From positions 1 through 64,000 of the forward strand of contig NZ_JAABNS010000002.1 in NCBI RefSeq assembly GCF_009928425.1: DNA of 64,000 bases, written 5' to 3'. The translations under genes and the position numbers were made by a program. Under the pieces are notes generated by a model, which was not told the DNA's origin, searched no databases, and saw nothing but the letters and a program-made list of their open reading frames with translations. The DNA is from Pseudarthrobacter sp. ATCC 49987. Lineage in GTDB: Bacteria > Actinomycetota > Actinomycetes > Actinomycetales > Micrococcaceae. Positions 34,360 through 42,539 of this stretch are shown piece by piece. Numbering within the stretch: position 1 is the stretch's first letter; each line of letters begins with the position of its first letter.

Positions 34360-36279
34360 GTGCAGTTCCACCACCACGGTTACGTATCCGGTGACCCGCG
34401 AGTCCAGCCAGCTGCCGGCGTCGGCATCGATCGGCCCACAGAACTTCCTGACGAGGTCGACGTGCTCATTGTGGGCACCGGACCGGCGGGCGTTGTCACC
34501 GCCGCGCAGCTGTCCCAGTTCCCGGGCCTCACCACCCGGATCGTGGAGCGCCGCGACGGGCGGCTCCCCATTGGCCAGGCCGACGGCATCCAGGCCCGGA
34601 GTGTCGAGACCTTCCAGGCCTTCGGATTCGCCGAGCGGATCATCGCCGAGGCCTACCGCATCACCGAGATGGCCTTCTGGAAGCCGGACCCCGCGGACCC
34701 GTCCCGGATCGTCCGGGCCGCCCGCGCCGTGGACGACACGACAGGCATCAGCGAGTTCCCGCACCTCATCGTCAACCAGGCCCGCGTCCTGGACTACTTC
34801 GGCGAGTTCATGGCGAACGCGCCCACCCGCATGGCGCCTGACTACGGCCTGGAGTTCCGGAGCCTCGAGGTCTCCGACGCAGGCGAGTATCCCGTCACCG
34901 TCACCCTCGTCCACACTGCCGGCCCCGATGAGGGCCGGGAGCGCATTGTCCGGGCGAAGTACGTCGTCGGCGCGGATGGCGCCAGGAGCAAGGTCCGGGA
35001 CTCGATCGGCTGCACCCTCGCGGGCGACCAGGCCAACCACGCCTGGGGCGTCATGGATATCCTCGCCGTCACGGACTTCCCGGACATCCGCACGAAGTGC
35101 GCGATCCAGTCCGGCACCGGCGGCAGCATCCTGCTGATCCCGCGCGAAGGCGGCTACCTGTTCCGCATGTATGTCGATCTTGGCGAGGTCGACGGGAACG
35201 ACAAAGGCGCCGTGCGCAGCACCACCATCGAGCAGATCATTGCCCAGGCGAATGAGATCCTCCACCCCTATACCCTCGACGTCCGCAATGTTGCCTGGCA
35301 CAGCGTGTATGAGGTCGCCCACCGCCTCACTGACCGGTTCGACGACGTCCTGCCGGACCAGCTGGGCACGCGCACGCCGCGCGTGTTCATCACCGGCGAC
35401 GCATGCCACACGCACAGCGCCAAGGCCGGCCAGGGCATGAACGTTTCCATGCAGGACGGCTTCAACCTGGGCTGGAAGCTCGGGCACGTGCTCGAGGGCC
35501 GCAGCCCGGAAAGCCTGCTGTCCACGTATTCGGCCGAGCGCCAGGTCATCGCGAAGAACCTCATTGACTTCGACAAGGAGTGGTCGACGCTCATGGCGAA
35601 GAAGCCCGAGGAATTCGAAAGCCCCTCGGAGCTCGAGGACTTCTACGTGAGCACCGCCGAGTTCCCGGCCGGATTCATGACCCAGTACGCCCCGTCCATG
35701 CTCGTCGGCGAGGCCGACCACCAGGACCTGGCTGCCGGCTTCCCCATCGGCAAGCGCTTCAAGTCCGCGTCCGTTGTGAGGGTCTGCGACACCAACCCGA
35801 TGCACCTGGGCCACCACGCCACGGCGGACGGGCGGTGGCGCATCTACGTCTTTGCCGACGCAGCAGCGGCCGGTGCCCCGTCACCCACCACGGACTTCGC
35901 CGACTGGATCGCGACCGCGCCGGACTCCCCGCTCGCCGCCACCCCCAGGGGGGCCGACCTCGACGCGTGGTTCGACGTGAAGGTGATCTACCAGCAGGAC
36001 CACACGGGTGTCGACATCGGCGCGGTCCCCCCAGTGTTCAAGCCGCTGGTGGGCCCGTTCCAGCTCACGGACTACGAGAAGGTCTACGCCACCGATCCGA
36101 CGGCGGACATCTTCGAGCTGCGCGGCCTGGACCGCGGCGGCGTCGTTGTGGTGGTCCGCCCGGACCAGTATGTGGCCAACGTCCTGCCCCTCACGGCGAC
36201 GGCGGAGCTCGGCGCGTTCTTCGCGCCCCTCCTGCAGGCAGGCAACCGCACCCCCGAGCTCCAGGACCACGCGGGCTAA
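34360..36279 (+). CDS. MobA-like FAD-dependent phenol hydroxylase
   Basis: 639 residues, starting at GTG 34360 behind GAGGAAAG. The length and sequence recall 3-hydroxybenzoate 4-monooxygenase (MobA) of Comamonas testosteroni. Seen: VLIVGTGPAG (residues 39-44 are the FAD GxGxxG), QADGIQARSVETFQAFGFAE, the DG motif YVVGADGARSKVRDSIG, the GD motif VFITGDACHTHSAKAGQGMN, and a C-terminal thioredoxin-like dimer domain. MobA makes protocatechuate. Beside hpaD, a hydroxyphenylacetate substrate yielding homoprotocatechuate is an attractive alternative, since no hpaBC genes are seen. It is divergent from the hpa operon. Confidence 0.85.
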   Translation: MQFHHHGYVSGDPRVQPAAGVGIDRPTELPDEVDVLIVGTGPAGVVTAAQLSQFPGLTTRIVERRDGRLPIGQADGIQARSVETFQAFGFAERIIAEAYRITEMAFWKPDPADPSRIVRAARAVDDTTGISEFPHLIVNQARVLDYFGEFMANAPTRMAPDYGLEFRSLEVSDAGEYPVTVTLVHTAGPDEGRERIVRAKYVVGADGARSKVRDSIGCTLAGDQANHAWGVMDILAVTDFPDIRTKCAIQSGTGGSILLIPREGGYLFRMYVDLGEVDGNDKGAVRSTTIEQIIAQANEILHPYTLDVRNVAWHSVYEVAHRLTDRFDDVLPDQLGTRTPRVFITGDACHTHSAKAGQGMNVSMQDGFNLGWKLGHVLEGRSPESLLSTYSAERQVIAKNLIDFDKEWSTLMAKKPEEFESPSELEDFYVSTAEFPAGFMTQYAPSMLVGEADHQDLAAGFPIGKRFKSASVVRVCDTNPMHLGHHATADGRWRIYVFADAAAAGAPSPTTDFADWIATAPDSPLAATPRGADLDAWFDVKVIYQQDHTGVDIGAVPPVFKPLVGPFQLTDYEKVYATDPTADIFELRGLDRGGVVVVVRPDQYVANVLPLTATAELGAFFAPLLQAGNRTPELQDHAG

Positions 36280-36330
36280 GCACCGGTCCGGGTACCCCTG
36301 CGCGCTGCGGGAAACGTCCCGTGACACGGC

Positions 36331-36372
36331 AAAGGCTGAGCGCTACGGGTATACCCGCAGCGCTCAGCCTTT
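36331..36372. terminator. Bidirectional terminator
   Basis: Arms 36331-36344 and 36359-36372 (14 bp) enclose a second small stem (CGGGTATACCCG). A-rich and T-rich flanks serve both strands. It lies between the convergent hydroxylase and pheA genes. Confidence 0.8.
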
Positions 36373-36436
36373 TGCGCGTCGCCAGCCCGGATCCGTAGCG
36401 GATTCCTAGGCGGGTCCCGCCTGCGCGGCGAGGACC

Positions 36437-37294
36437 TCAGCTTGCGGCTGCTTGTCCGGTCCGGTACTCGGCTGCGGCATAGACGCCCAAAATGCGCACT
36501 TCGGTGGTGAAGAAGTCCAGCTCCTCAAGGGCCAGGCGGACGGGCAGGTCCTCGGGGTGACCTTCGACGTCGGCCATGAACATGGTGGCAGCAAACTCGT
36601 CGCCCACCATGTAGCTTTCCAGCCTTGTCATGTTCACGCCGTTCGTGGCAAACCCGCCAAGCGCCTTGAATAGGGCAGAAGGAACGTTCCGGACCCGGAA
36701 CAGCAAACTGGTCACAGCCGCTTCCGGCAGCGCCTCCCGGGACGGCAATTCCTTTTCCGGCGCCAGGACCACGAACCGGGTGGTGTTGGACGGGTCATCT
36801 TCCACCCGCGAAGCCAGCACCTGCAAGCCGTAGATCCGGGCAGCGAGCGGGGGAGCGAGGGACAGCTTGGTCGGATCATTCCACTCCCGCACTTCACGGG
36901 CAGAACCGGCGGTATCGCCGGCAATAACAGGCTTCAGGCCGGCACTGCGGATCAGCTTGCGGCACTGGCCCAGGGCATGGATGTGGCTGTGGACCTCAGT
37001 GGCCCCCTCGATGGTGCTGCCCGGGATGCCCAACAGGTCAAAATGAATCGGAAGAAAGTACTCGCCCACTATCTGCAGACCGGATAGCGGCAGCAGGACG
37101 TGGATGTCAGCCACCCGGCCGGCGATCGAGTTCTCAATAGGAATCATGGCCAGGGCAGCCTCCCCGCCGGATACCAGCTCTAAGGCATCCTCGAAGCTGG
37201 CGCACGGGACGCTTTCCAGCTCGGGAAACATCTGCGCGCACGCAATATTGGAATTGGCGCCGGGCTCACCCTGGTACGCAATCTTCTTGACCAT
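36437..37294 (-). CDS. pheA: Prephenate dehydratase
   Basis: 285 residues, monofunctional: a two-lobed PDT domain (1-180) plus an ACT regulatory domain (about 195-275). Seen: IAYQGEPGANSN, IPIENSIAGRVADIHVLL, the catalytic NTTRFVVL motif, and the ACT phenylalanine site region VPSALFKALGGFATNGVNMTRLESYM. It converts prephenate to phenylpyruvate for phenylalanine synthesis, with feedback inhibition by Phe. It stands alone among catabolic genes, ends at a bidirectional terminator, and has no chorismate mutase domain. Confidence 0.93.
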   Translation of the reverse strand: MVKKIAYQGEPGANSNIACAQMFPELESVPCASFEDALELVSGGEAALAMIPIENSIAGRVADIHVLLPLSGLQIVGEYFLPIHFDLLGIPGSTIEGATEVHSHIHALGQCRKLIRSAGLKPVIAGDTAGSAREVREWNDPTKLSLAPPLAARIYGLQVLASRVEDDPSNTTRFVVLAPEKELPSREALPEAAVTSLLFRVRNVPSALFKALGGFATNGVNMTRLESYMVGDEFAATMFMADVEGHPEDLPVRLALEELDFFTTEVRILGVYAAAEYRTGQAAAS

Positions 37295-37398
37295 GGTCGG
37301 TATGCTGTCATGCCGGGAGCCCTAGTGCCCAAACGGTTCGCGTTCAGCGTCACAAGCCGGGGGTTCCGCGACATCGAGCCCCAGTCATCTGGGATACC

Positions 37399-37429
37399 CG
37401 GAGGCCGGGGCAAACTCCCCCGGCCTCCG
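37399..37429 (-). terminator. Hairpin terminator after aldehyde dehydrogenase gene
   Basis: A 12-bp stem (37399-37410 with 37418-37429, loop of 7) lies 25 bp after the minus-strand aldehyde dehydrogenase stop and before pheA. Confidence 0.65.
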
Positions 37430-37453
37430 CCGTCGCAGGTTACCCCCGGCCGG

Positions 37454-38863
37454 TCAGCCGTTGATGACCTGGGGTACGCCGAGGGCCTTGAGTCCTTCGA
37501 CGCCGAATTCCAGGCCGTAGCCGGATTGCTTGGCGCCGCCGAAGGGGATGCGCGGGTCAACGGCGCCGTGCTTGTTGATCCAGACGGTGCCTGCCTCGAG
37601 CCGGGCCGCGACCGTGCGGGCTTCCGCCGGATCGGCGGACCAGACGGAGGCGCCGAGTCCGACGTCGAGTCCGTTGGCCATAGTGACGGCCTCGTCCACC
37701 GTGCGGTAGCGGATGATGGGCAGGGCGGGGCCGAACTGTTCCTCGGCCACCAGCGGATTGTTGTTGTCGATGTCGGCCACCAGGGTGGCGGGGTAGAAGT
37801 AGCCGGGCTGGTCCGTGGCCGGGTCGCCGCCGAGCAGGATCTTGGCCCCGGAATCGCGGGCGTCCTCTACCAGCCGGGCCACGATGTCGAACTGCTGCTT
37901 GTTCTGCAGCGGGCCCAGCACATTCCCCTCGTCGAGGCCGTTGCCCATGGGCATCGCGGCGGCGACCGCGGTGAGTTCCTCGCAGACGGCATCGTAGATG
38001 TCGCCGTGGACGTAGAGGCGCTTCAGGGCCGCGCAGGTCTGGCCGGTGTTGATGAAGGCGCCCCAGAAGAGGCCCTCCGCGATAGCCTTGGGGTCGGCGT
38101 CGGGCAGGACGATGCCTGCGTCGTTGCCGCCGAGTTCCAGGGTGAGGCGTTTGACCGTGTCCGCGGAGGACCTGATGATGGCTTTGCCCGTGGCCGTGGA
38201 GCCGGTGAACATCACCTTGCCGATCGTGGGGTGCTCGGCCAGCCTTGCGCCGACGTCGCGGCCGCCGGAGACGACGGTGAGGAGGCCTTCGGGCAGTTCC
38301 TCGTTGAGGACTTTCGCCAGGGCCAGGACGGACAGCGGGGTGTATTCGGACGGTTTGACCACCACGGCGTTGCCCATCCGGAGGGCCGGTGCGATCTGCC
38401 AGATGGTGATCATCATGGGCCAGTTCCAGGGCCCGATCGCCCCGACGACGCCGATGGGCCGGTAGTGCAGTTCGGCGCGGGTTTCGCCGTCGTCCACCAC
38501 GGTCTCCGGCTCCAGGACGGTGGCGGCAGCCGTGCGGAGCCAGGCGGCGCAGGCGCCGACCTCGAACCGTGCATTGGGGCCGTTGAGGGGTTTGCCCTGC
38601 TCGCGGGAGAGCAGGCGGGCGAGTTCCTCGGCAGAGCGTTCGACGGCGTCGGCGGCCCTCAACAGTGCGGCGCTCCGCGCGTCATGGCCCAATGCCGCCC
38701 ACGCGGGTTGGGCGGCGGCTGCAGCGGCAATGGCCCGCTCCAGGTCCTCCAGCGTGTGCACCGGCGCTTTGCCGACGACAGTGCCGGTGGCGGGGTCAAG
38801 GATGGTCCGGGTGTCGCCGGTGTCAGGGGTGATCGAGGCCAGAAGGGCGTCGTAAGTTTCCAT
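37454..38863 (-). CDS. NAD(P)-dependent aldehyde dehydrogenase
   Basis: 469 residues. Seen: VVGAIGPWNWPMMITIWQIA, VVVKPSEYTPLS, TLELGGNDAGIVLPD (general-base glutamate near 247), FINTGQTCAALKRLYVHGD (nucleophilic cysteine near 281) and EEQFGPALPIIRY. ATG 38863 was chosen over an upstream one without a ribosome site. It diverges from an amine-type APC permease gene and lies close to the copper amine oxidase gene. Oxidation of (hydroxy)phenylacetaldehyde to the acetate, as FeaB does in E. coli, is therefore the likely role. Other aldehydes are possible. Confidence 0.82.
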   Translation of the reverse strand: METYDALLASITPDTGDTRTILDPATGTVVGKAPVHTLEDLERAIAAAAAAQPAWAALGHDARSAALLRAADAVERSAEELARLLSREQGKPLNGPNARFEVGACAAWLRTAAATVLEPETVVDDGETRAELHYRPIGVVGAIGPWNWPMMITIWQIAPALRMGNAVVVKPSEYTPLSVLALAKVLNEELPEGLLTVVSGGRDVGARLAEHPTIGKVMFTGSTATGKAIIRSSADTVKRLTLELGGNDAGIVLPDADPKAIAEGLFWGAFINTGQTCAALKRLYVHGDIYDAVCEELTAVAAAMPMGNGLDEGNVLGPLQNKQQFDIVARLVEDARDSGAKILLGGDPATDQPGYFYPATLVADIDNNNPLVAEEQFGPALPIIRYRTVDEAVTMANGLDVGLGASVWSADPAEARTVAARLEAGTVWINKHGAVDPRIPFGGAKQSGYGLEFGVEGLKALGVPQVING

Positions 38864-39035
38864 GGGGTGTACTCCACATCGAGTAGTTGGCCGTACTGTC
38901 ATGTCCGAGTGTCCTCCGGTGTGCGGCGCGCAGTCTTGTCTTTGCGCGAACTGCAGTTGACCCAGTGCGAAGGATCGCGGCGGCCTTGGATGCCGTTGCG
39001 CTGAGGAACAACAAACGATCGCTGATCGACAAAAG

Positions 39036-39076
39036 GGTGACAGGCGTCACCTGCAATGCTGGATTGCACGGTGCAA
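39036..39076. promoter_or_regulatory. Palindrome cluster between aldehyde dehydrogenase and permease genes
   Basis: GGTGAC-AGGC-GTCACC (39036-39051) is followed by TTGCAC-G-GTGCAA (39064-39076). TGCAA at 39052-39056 can also pair with TTGCA. They lie 60-100 bp before the permease ATG and are candidate operators for divergent control. Confidence 0.45.
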
Positions 39077-39136
39077 GACACCTCTCCCTTTCTCACACCG
39101 CCAATCCCCAGACTCATGACCGTTAAGAAGGATCCG

Positions 39137-40606
39137 ATGAGTATTTCAAAATCCGAGCCCCGGACCGCGGAAGACAATCCCCGCGCCGAGCACTCCACCG
39201 CCCTGCGCGCCGGCAGCGTCGGCGTCATGGGCATTCTCTTCTTTGTTTTGTCCGCCCAGGCGCCATTGACCGGAATCGTCGGGGCGTCGCCGCTGGCCGC
39301 GGCCCTCGGCAACGGCCCCGGAGCGCCCGGTGCGTACCTGGTGGTGGGTATCGTCATCGTCATCTTTGCGGTCGGGTTCGTGGCGATGAGCCGCAAGATC
39401 CAGGCCAACGGCGCGTTCTACGCCTATGTGACCGCCGCCTTTGGGCGCAAGACCGGAGCGGGAGCCGCGTGGCTCGCGCTCCTGGCCTACAGCACAGTCC
39501 AGGCCGCAATGTACGGGCTGTACGGCGCGGCGTTCTCGGGGCTCCTCGGGTCCGCCGGCGTCGTGGTTCCCTGGTGGCTGCTGGCCGTGGTCACGATGGC
39601 CGGCGTGCAGATGCTCGGATCCCTCAACATCGAACTTGGTGCGCGCGTCCTGGCGGTACTTGTTGGACTCGAAGTCGCCATCCTGCTCATGTTCGGCATC
39701 ACTGTGCTGCTGCGGGGCGGCGGCCCGGAGGGAATTTCGCTCGCGGCGTCCTTCTCTCCCGCGGCGATCGCCACCGGAGCCCCGGGCGTCGCCATCATGT
39801 TCGCCGTCGCCTCCATGTTCGGCTTCGAATCCACGGCCATCTACTCGGCCGAGGCCAAGGATGCCCACCGCACAGTGGCCCGTGCCACCTACCTGTCGGT
39901 GGGGGTCATCTCGGTGTTCTTCGCCTTCATCTCGTGGATGCTGGTCAGCTACTACGGCCCATCGCGCGTCATGGACGCCGCGGGGGCGGCGCTCGAATCA
40001 GGCGACTCCACCTCCTTCGTGCTGACACCGATGGTGGAACTCTTCGGGCCGTGGGCCGGGATCGCCACCGGCGTCCTGCTCGTGACCTCGCTGCTGGCCG
40101 GCATCATCGCCTTCCACAACGGCATCAACCGCTACCTCCATTCGCTGGCACTGCGCGGGTCCATGCCCGGCGTCGTCGCCCATACCAACCGGCACCGTGC
40201 CCCCGCCGTCGCCGCACGGATCCAGACCGTAATCGCGTTCCTGCTCATGGCGCCGTTCGCCCTGCTGTCCCTGGACCCGGTCCTGACCCTCTTTTCCTGG
40301 TTCAGCGGGCTGGCCGTGGCCGCGCTCCTGGTCCTGTACATCCTGTGCTCCCTGGCCGTCGTCGCGTATTTCCGGCGCGAAAGAGTGGCCGGCCAGGTCT
40401 GGCAGACCAAAGTGGCGCCGATACTCGCCACCCTGCTTCTTGGCTGGGTTCTGTCCCTCGTGGTCAGCAACTTCACGGCGCTGATTGGCGGCAGCACCGA
40501 AACGGCCATGGGCCTGCTGACCGCTGTCCCCGTAGTGTTTGCGGCCGGCGTCTTGGTGGAAGTCGGCGTCGAGCGCAAGGCCGCCCGGGCCGGGGTCCCC
40601 GCGTAG
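39137..40606 (+). CDS. APC-family permease, probable amine/amino acid importer
   Basis: 489 residues and about 12 transmembrane segments. The N-terminal ILFFVLSAQAPLTGIVGASPLAA and the TM6-like FAVASMFGFESTAIYSAEAKDAHRTV match the APC superfamily group often encoded with amine catabolic genes. ATG 39137 follows AAGAAGGA by 5 bp, and earlier in-frame ATGs lack a site. It is encoded beside aldehyde dehydrogenase, AraC and amine oxidase genes, so uptake of phenylethylamine, tyramine or a related amine is inferred. Confidence 0.8.
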   Translation: MSISKSEPRTAEDNPRAEHSTALRAGSVGVMGILFFVLSAQAPLTGIVGASPLAAALGNGPGAPGAYLVVGIVIVIFAVGFVAMSRKIQANGAFYAYVTAAFGRKTGAGAAWLALLAYSTVQAAMYGLYGAAFSGLLGSAGVVVPWWLLAVVTMAGVQMLGSLNIELGARVLAVLVGLEVAILLMFGITVLLRGGGPEGISLAASFSPAAIATGAPGVAIMFAVASMFGFESTAIYSAEAKDAHRTVARATYLSVGVISVFFAFISWMLVSYYGPSRVMDAAGAALESGDSTSFVLTPMVELFGPWAGIATGVLLVTSLLAGIIAFHNGINRYLHSLALRGSMPGVVAHTNRHRAPAVAARIQTVIAFLLMAPFALLSLDPVLTLFSWFSGLAVAALLVLYILCSLAVVAYFRRERVAGQVWQTKVAPILATLLLGWVLSLVVSNFTALIGGSTETAMGLLTAVPVVFAAGVLVEVGVERKAARAGVPA

Positions 40607-40732
40607 CGGCCGGCATTAAATGCTGGGGGCGGTGCCGGACGGATCCGGCACCGCCCCTTCTGCAGCCCGCTGGCGGTGCCGGCGGCCGGTGCGGCTGAGC
40701 AGCGGCGCCTGCCTGCGGGAGCGGACCGTCGT

Positions 40733-41704
40733 TTAGGCGCCGCGCCGCCAGTCGCTGGGGGATTCGCCGAAGGCGTCACGGAAAGACCGGCTGAAGTGGG
40801 CCGCATCCAGGAAACCCCAGCGCGCGGCCACGGCCCCCACCGGCATGCCGGCCAGGAGCGGATCCCGCAGCTCGCGGCGTGCCCCTTCCAGCCGCTGGGT
40901 CCGGATCCAGCTCGCCACGGTGGTCCCGGATTCATGGAAGACGTTGTGCAGGTGCCGTGTGGAAATGAAATGGGCCGCCGCGATGGACGCGGGCGACAGC
41001 AGCGGATCGGCCAGCCGGGCGTCGATGTACTCGCGGACGGATGCCGCCAGGAGGGCCTGCGGCCGCATCCGGTCCGCGGACATGTCCAGTTCCGAATGCA
41101 GCATCGTGGAAACGAGATCGAGGGCATTCGCGGCAAGGCGGGACCCGCTGGGGCCGCTCAGGGCATCCAGGTTCTCGGCAAGGTGGGCGATGAACGGCCC
41201 GACGATTGCGGCGAGGCCTGAGCCGGCGGCCATCCGCACGGCCGAAAGCTCCGCGATGCAGTCCGGCGGCAGGGACAGCGCGTCCCAGGGAAACATCACC
41301 ACCATGAGCCGGGCGTCGCCCTCGAAGGCAAGCGTGTAGGGGCGGCTGGTGTCATAGATAGAGAGGTCGCCCGGCTGCAGGACGGCCTCGCGGTTGTCCT
41401 GGATGAGGAGCCCGGTGCCCTGCATTTGGAGATTGAGCTTGAAATAGCGCTGGTCGGACTGCGCAATGAGCGCCGGCGTGCGGTGGACCTCATGGCTCGT
41501 GGAGGACACCTCGACGACCGCCACGCGGTCCAGCCTGCGGGCCCGCAGGCGGCCGCGGAAGTTTTCCGCATTCTTGCTCGACGCGGCCAGGGGAACGAAG
41601 GACTCCGCGACGAGGTGCCGCCAGTGGTCGAACGAGGTTGCCGGGCTGGTGCGCAGGGCCTGGCCGGCGGGACTGAAGGAGGGGCGGGCTGCAACTGCGG
41701 TCAT
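40733..41704 (-). CDS. AraC-family regulator (FeaR-like)
   Basis: 323 residues. Residues 20-190 form the AraC_binding_2-type sensor (FDHWRHLVAESFVPLAASSKNAENFRGRLRARRL, split here by family variation). The C-terminal 100 residues carry two helix-turn-helix motifs (SPASIAAAHFISTRHLHNVFHESG and PVGAVAARWGFLDAAHFSRSFRDAFGESP). This architecture is that of FeaR, which activates the amine oxidase tynA and the aldehyde dehydrogenase feaB in E. coli. Here the same two activities are encoded on either side. It is most likely their activator. Confidence 0.85.
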   Translation of the reverse strand: MTAVAARPSFSPAGQALRTSPATSFDHWRHLVAESFVPLAASSKNAENFRGRLRARRLDRVAVVEVSSTSHEVHRTPALIAQSDQRYFKLNLQMQGTGLLIQDNREAVLQPGDLSIYDTSRPYTLAFEGDARLMVVMFPWDALSLPPDCIAELSAVRMAAGSGLAAIVGPFIAHLAENLDALSGPSGSRLAANALDLVSTMLHSELDMSADRMRPQALLAASVREYIDARLADPLLSPASIAAAHFISTRHLHNVFHESGTTVASWIRTQRLEGARRELRDPLLAGMPVGAVAARWGFLDAAHFSRSFRDAFGESPSDWRRGA

Positions 41705-41789
41705 CGAGGATCCTGACGCCGTCGTATTTCAGGGAGTGTGTCATGGGACACAGTCCTTTCAGGGTAGCGCCGCGGCCCGCCGGTGTCAT

Positions 41790-41815
41790 CTTTTTTCGAC
41801 AGCTGGCGAAAAAAG
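41790..41815. terminator. A/T-stem hairpin between tetR and araC
   Basis: CTTTTTTCG (41790-41798) and CGAAAAAAG (41807-41815) form a 9-bp stem with an 8-base loop just after the TetR stop. The low-GC stem makes termination weak. An operator role is possible. A TGTGTC-ATGG-GACACA dyad at 41737-41752 lies closer to araC. Confidence 0.4.
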
Positions 41816-41828
41816 ATTGCACGCAGGG

Positions 41829-42419
41829 TCAGCGGGCCAGCAGGGTCAGGAACCCTTCCAGCTGTTCATTCAGCCCGAGCTCCAGCTGGCCTTCCGGGGC
41901 GAGCGCCGCCGCGATCTGCGCGCCGAGGAGGAGGTTGAGCAGCTGTCCGGCCAGTGCGGCGTCGTCGACGGCGGTGGCAACTGCGCCGGCCTGCCGCGCC
42001 TCGGCAAGGTACTGCCGCATCGCCGCAAGCCACTGTTGCATTGATTCCCGGTGGATCCGGGCCTTGCCGGGATCGTTGATGGCCTTCTGCCAGAACGGAA
42101 TGACAATCCGGGCCTCGTTGATCCGCTCCTCATCCAGGGGCAGCACCTCGACGCAAAACGCCTTCAGGGCCGCGAGTCCAGCCAGTCCGGCGGTCACCGT
42201 CGCGATGCGCTCGTTGGTGCGGTTGAAAACGTGCCCGAATGCGAAGGTCAGCAGGTCATCCTTCGTGGGAAAGTACGGCTTGAGGGCCCCGTTCGCAAAG
42301 CCGGCCTCAAGGGCAATTTCCCGCATCGTGGCACTTTCAATGCCGAGCCGGGCGATGATCCGCCACGTGGCGTCGACGAGTTCAAGCCGCCGCTGGTCGT
42401 GGTCGACAATCTTTGGCAC
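41829..42419 (-). CDS. TetR-family transcriptional regulator
   Basis: 196 residues from GTG 42419 behind GGGGAG. The helix-turn-helix region reads [48 protein letters not shown] across residues 12-60, cut here by normal TetR spacing. The C-terminal domain resembles BetI-type TetR_C_6 ([24 protein letters not shown]), a group that often senses amines or aldehydes. It diverges from the copper amine oxidase gene by 120 bp, so it is a strong candidate for its repressor, alongside the AraC protein. Confidence 0.85.
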   Translation of the reverse strand: MPKIVDHDQRRLELVDATWRIIARLGIESATMREIALEAGFANGALKPYFPTKDDLLTFAFGHVFNRTNERIATVTAGLAGLAALKAFCVEVLPLDEERINEARIVIPFWQKAINDPGKARIHRESMQQWLAAMRQYLAEARQAGAVATAVDDAALAGQLLNLLLGAQIAAALAPEGQLELGLNEQLEGFLTLLAR

Positions 42420-42539
42420 CGGACAGCTCCCCAGGAATATTTTGCGTCGGACTCTTGTGGCACAGCTTACGTTTCCGTATTCTCTACAACTATAGAAAAT
42501 AAAGTTCTGACCCGCCAGGGTCCCCGAACGAAGGCCGCC

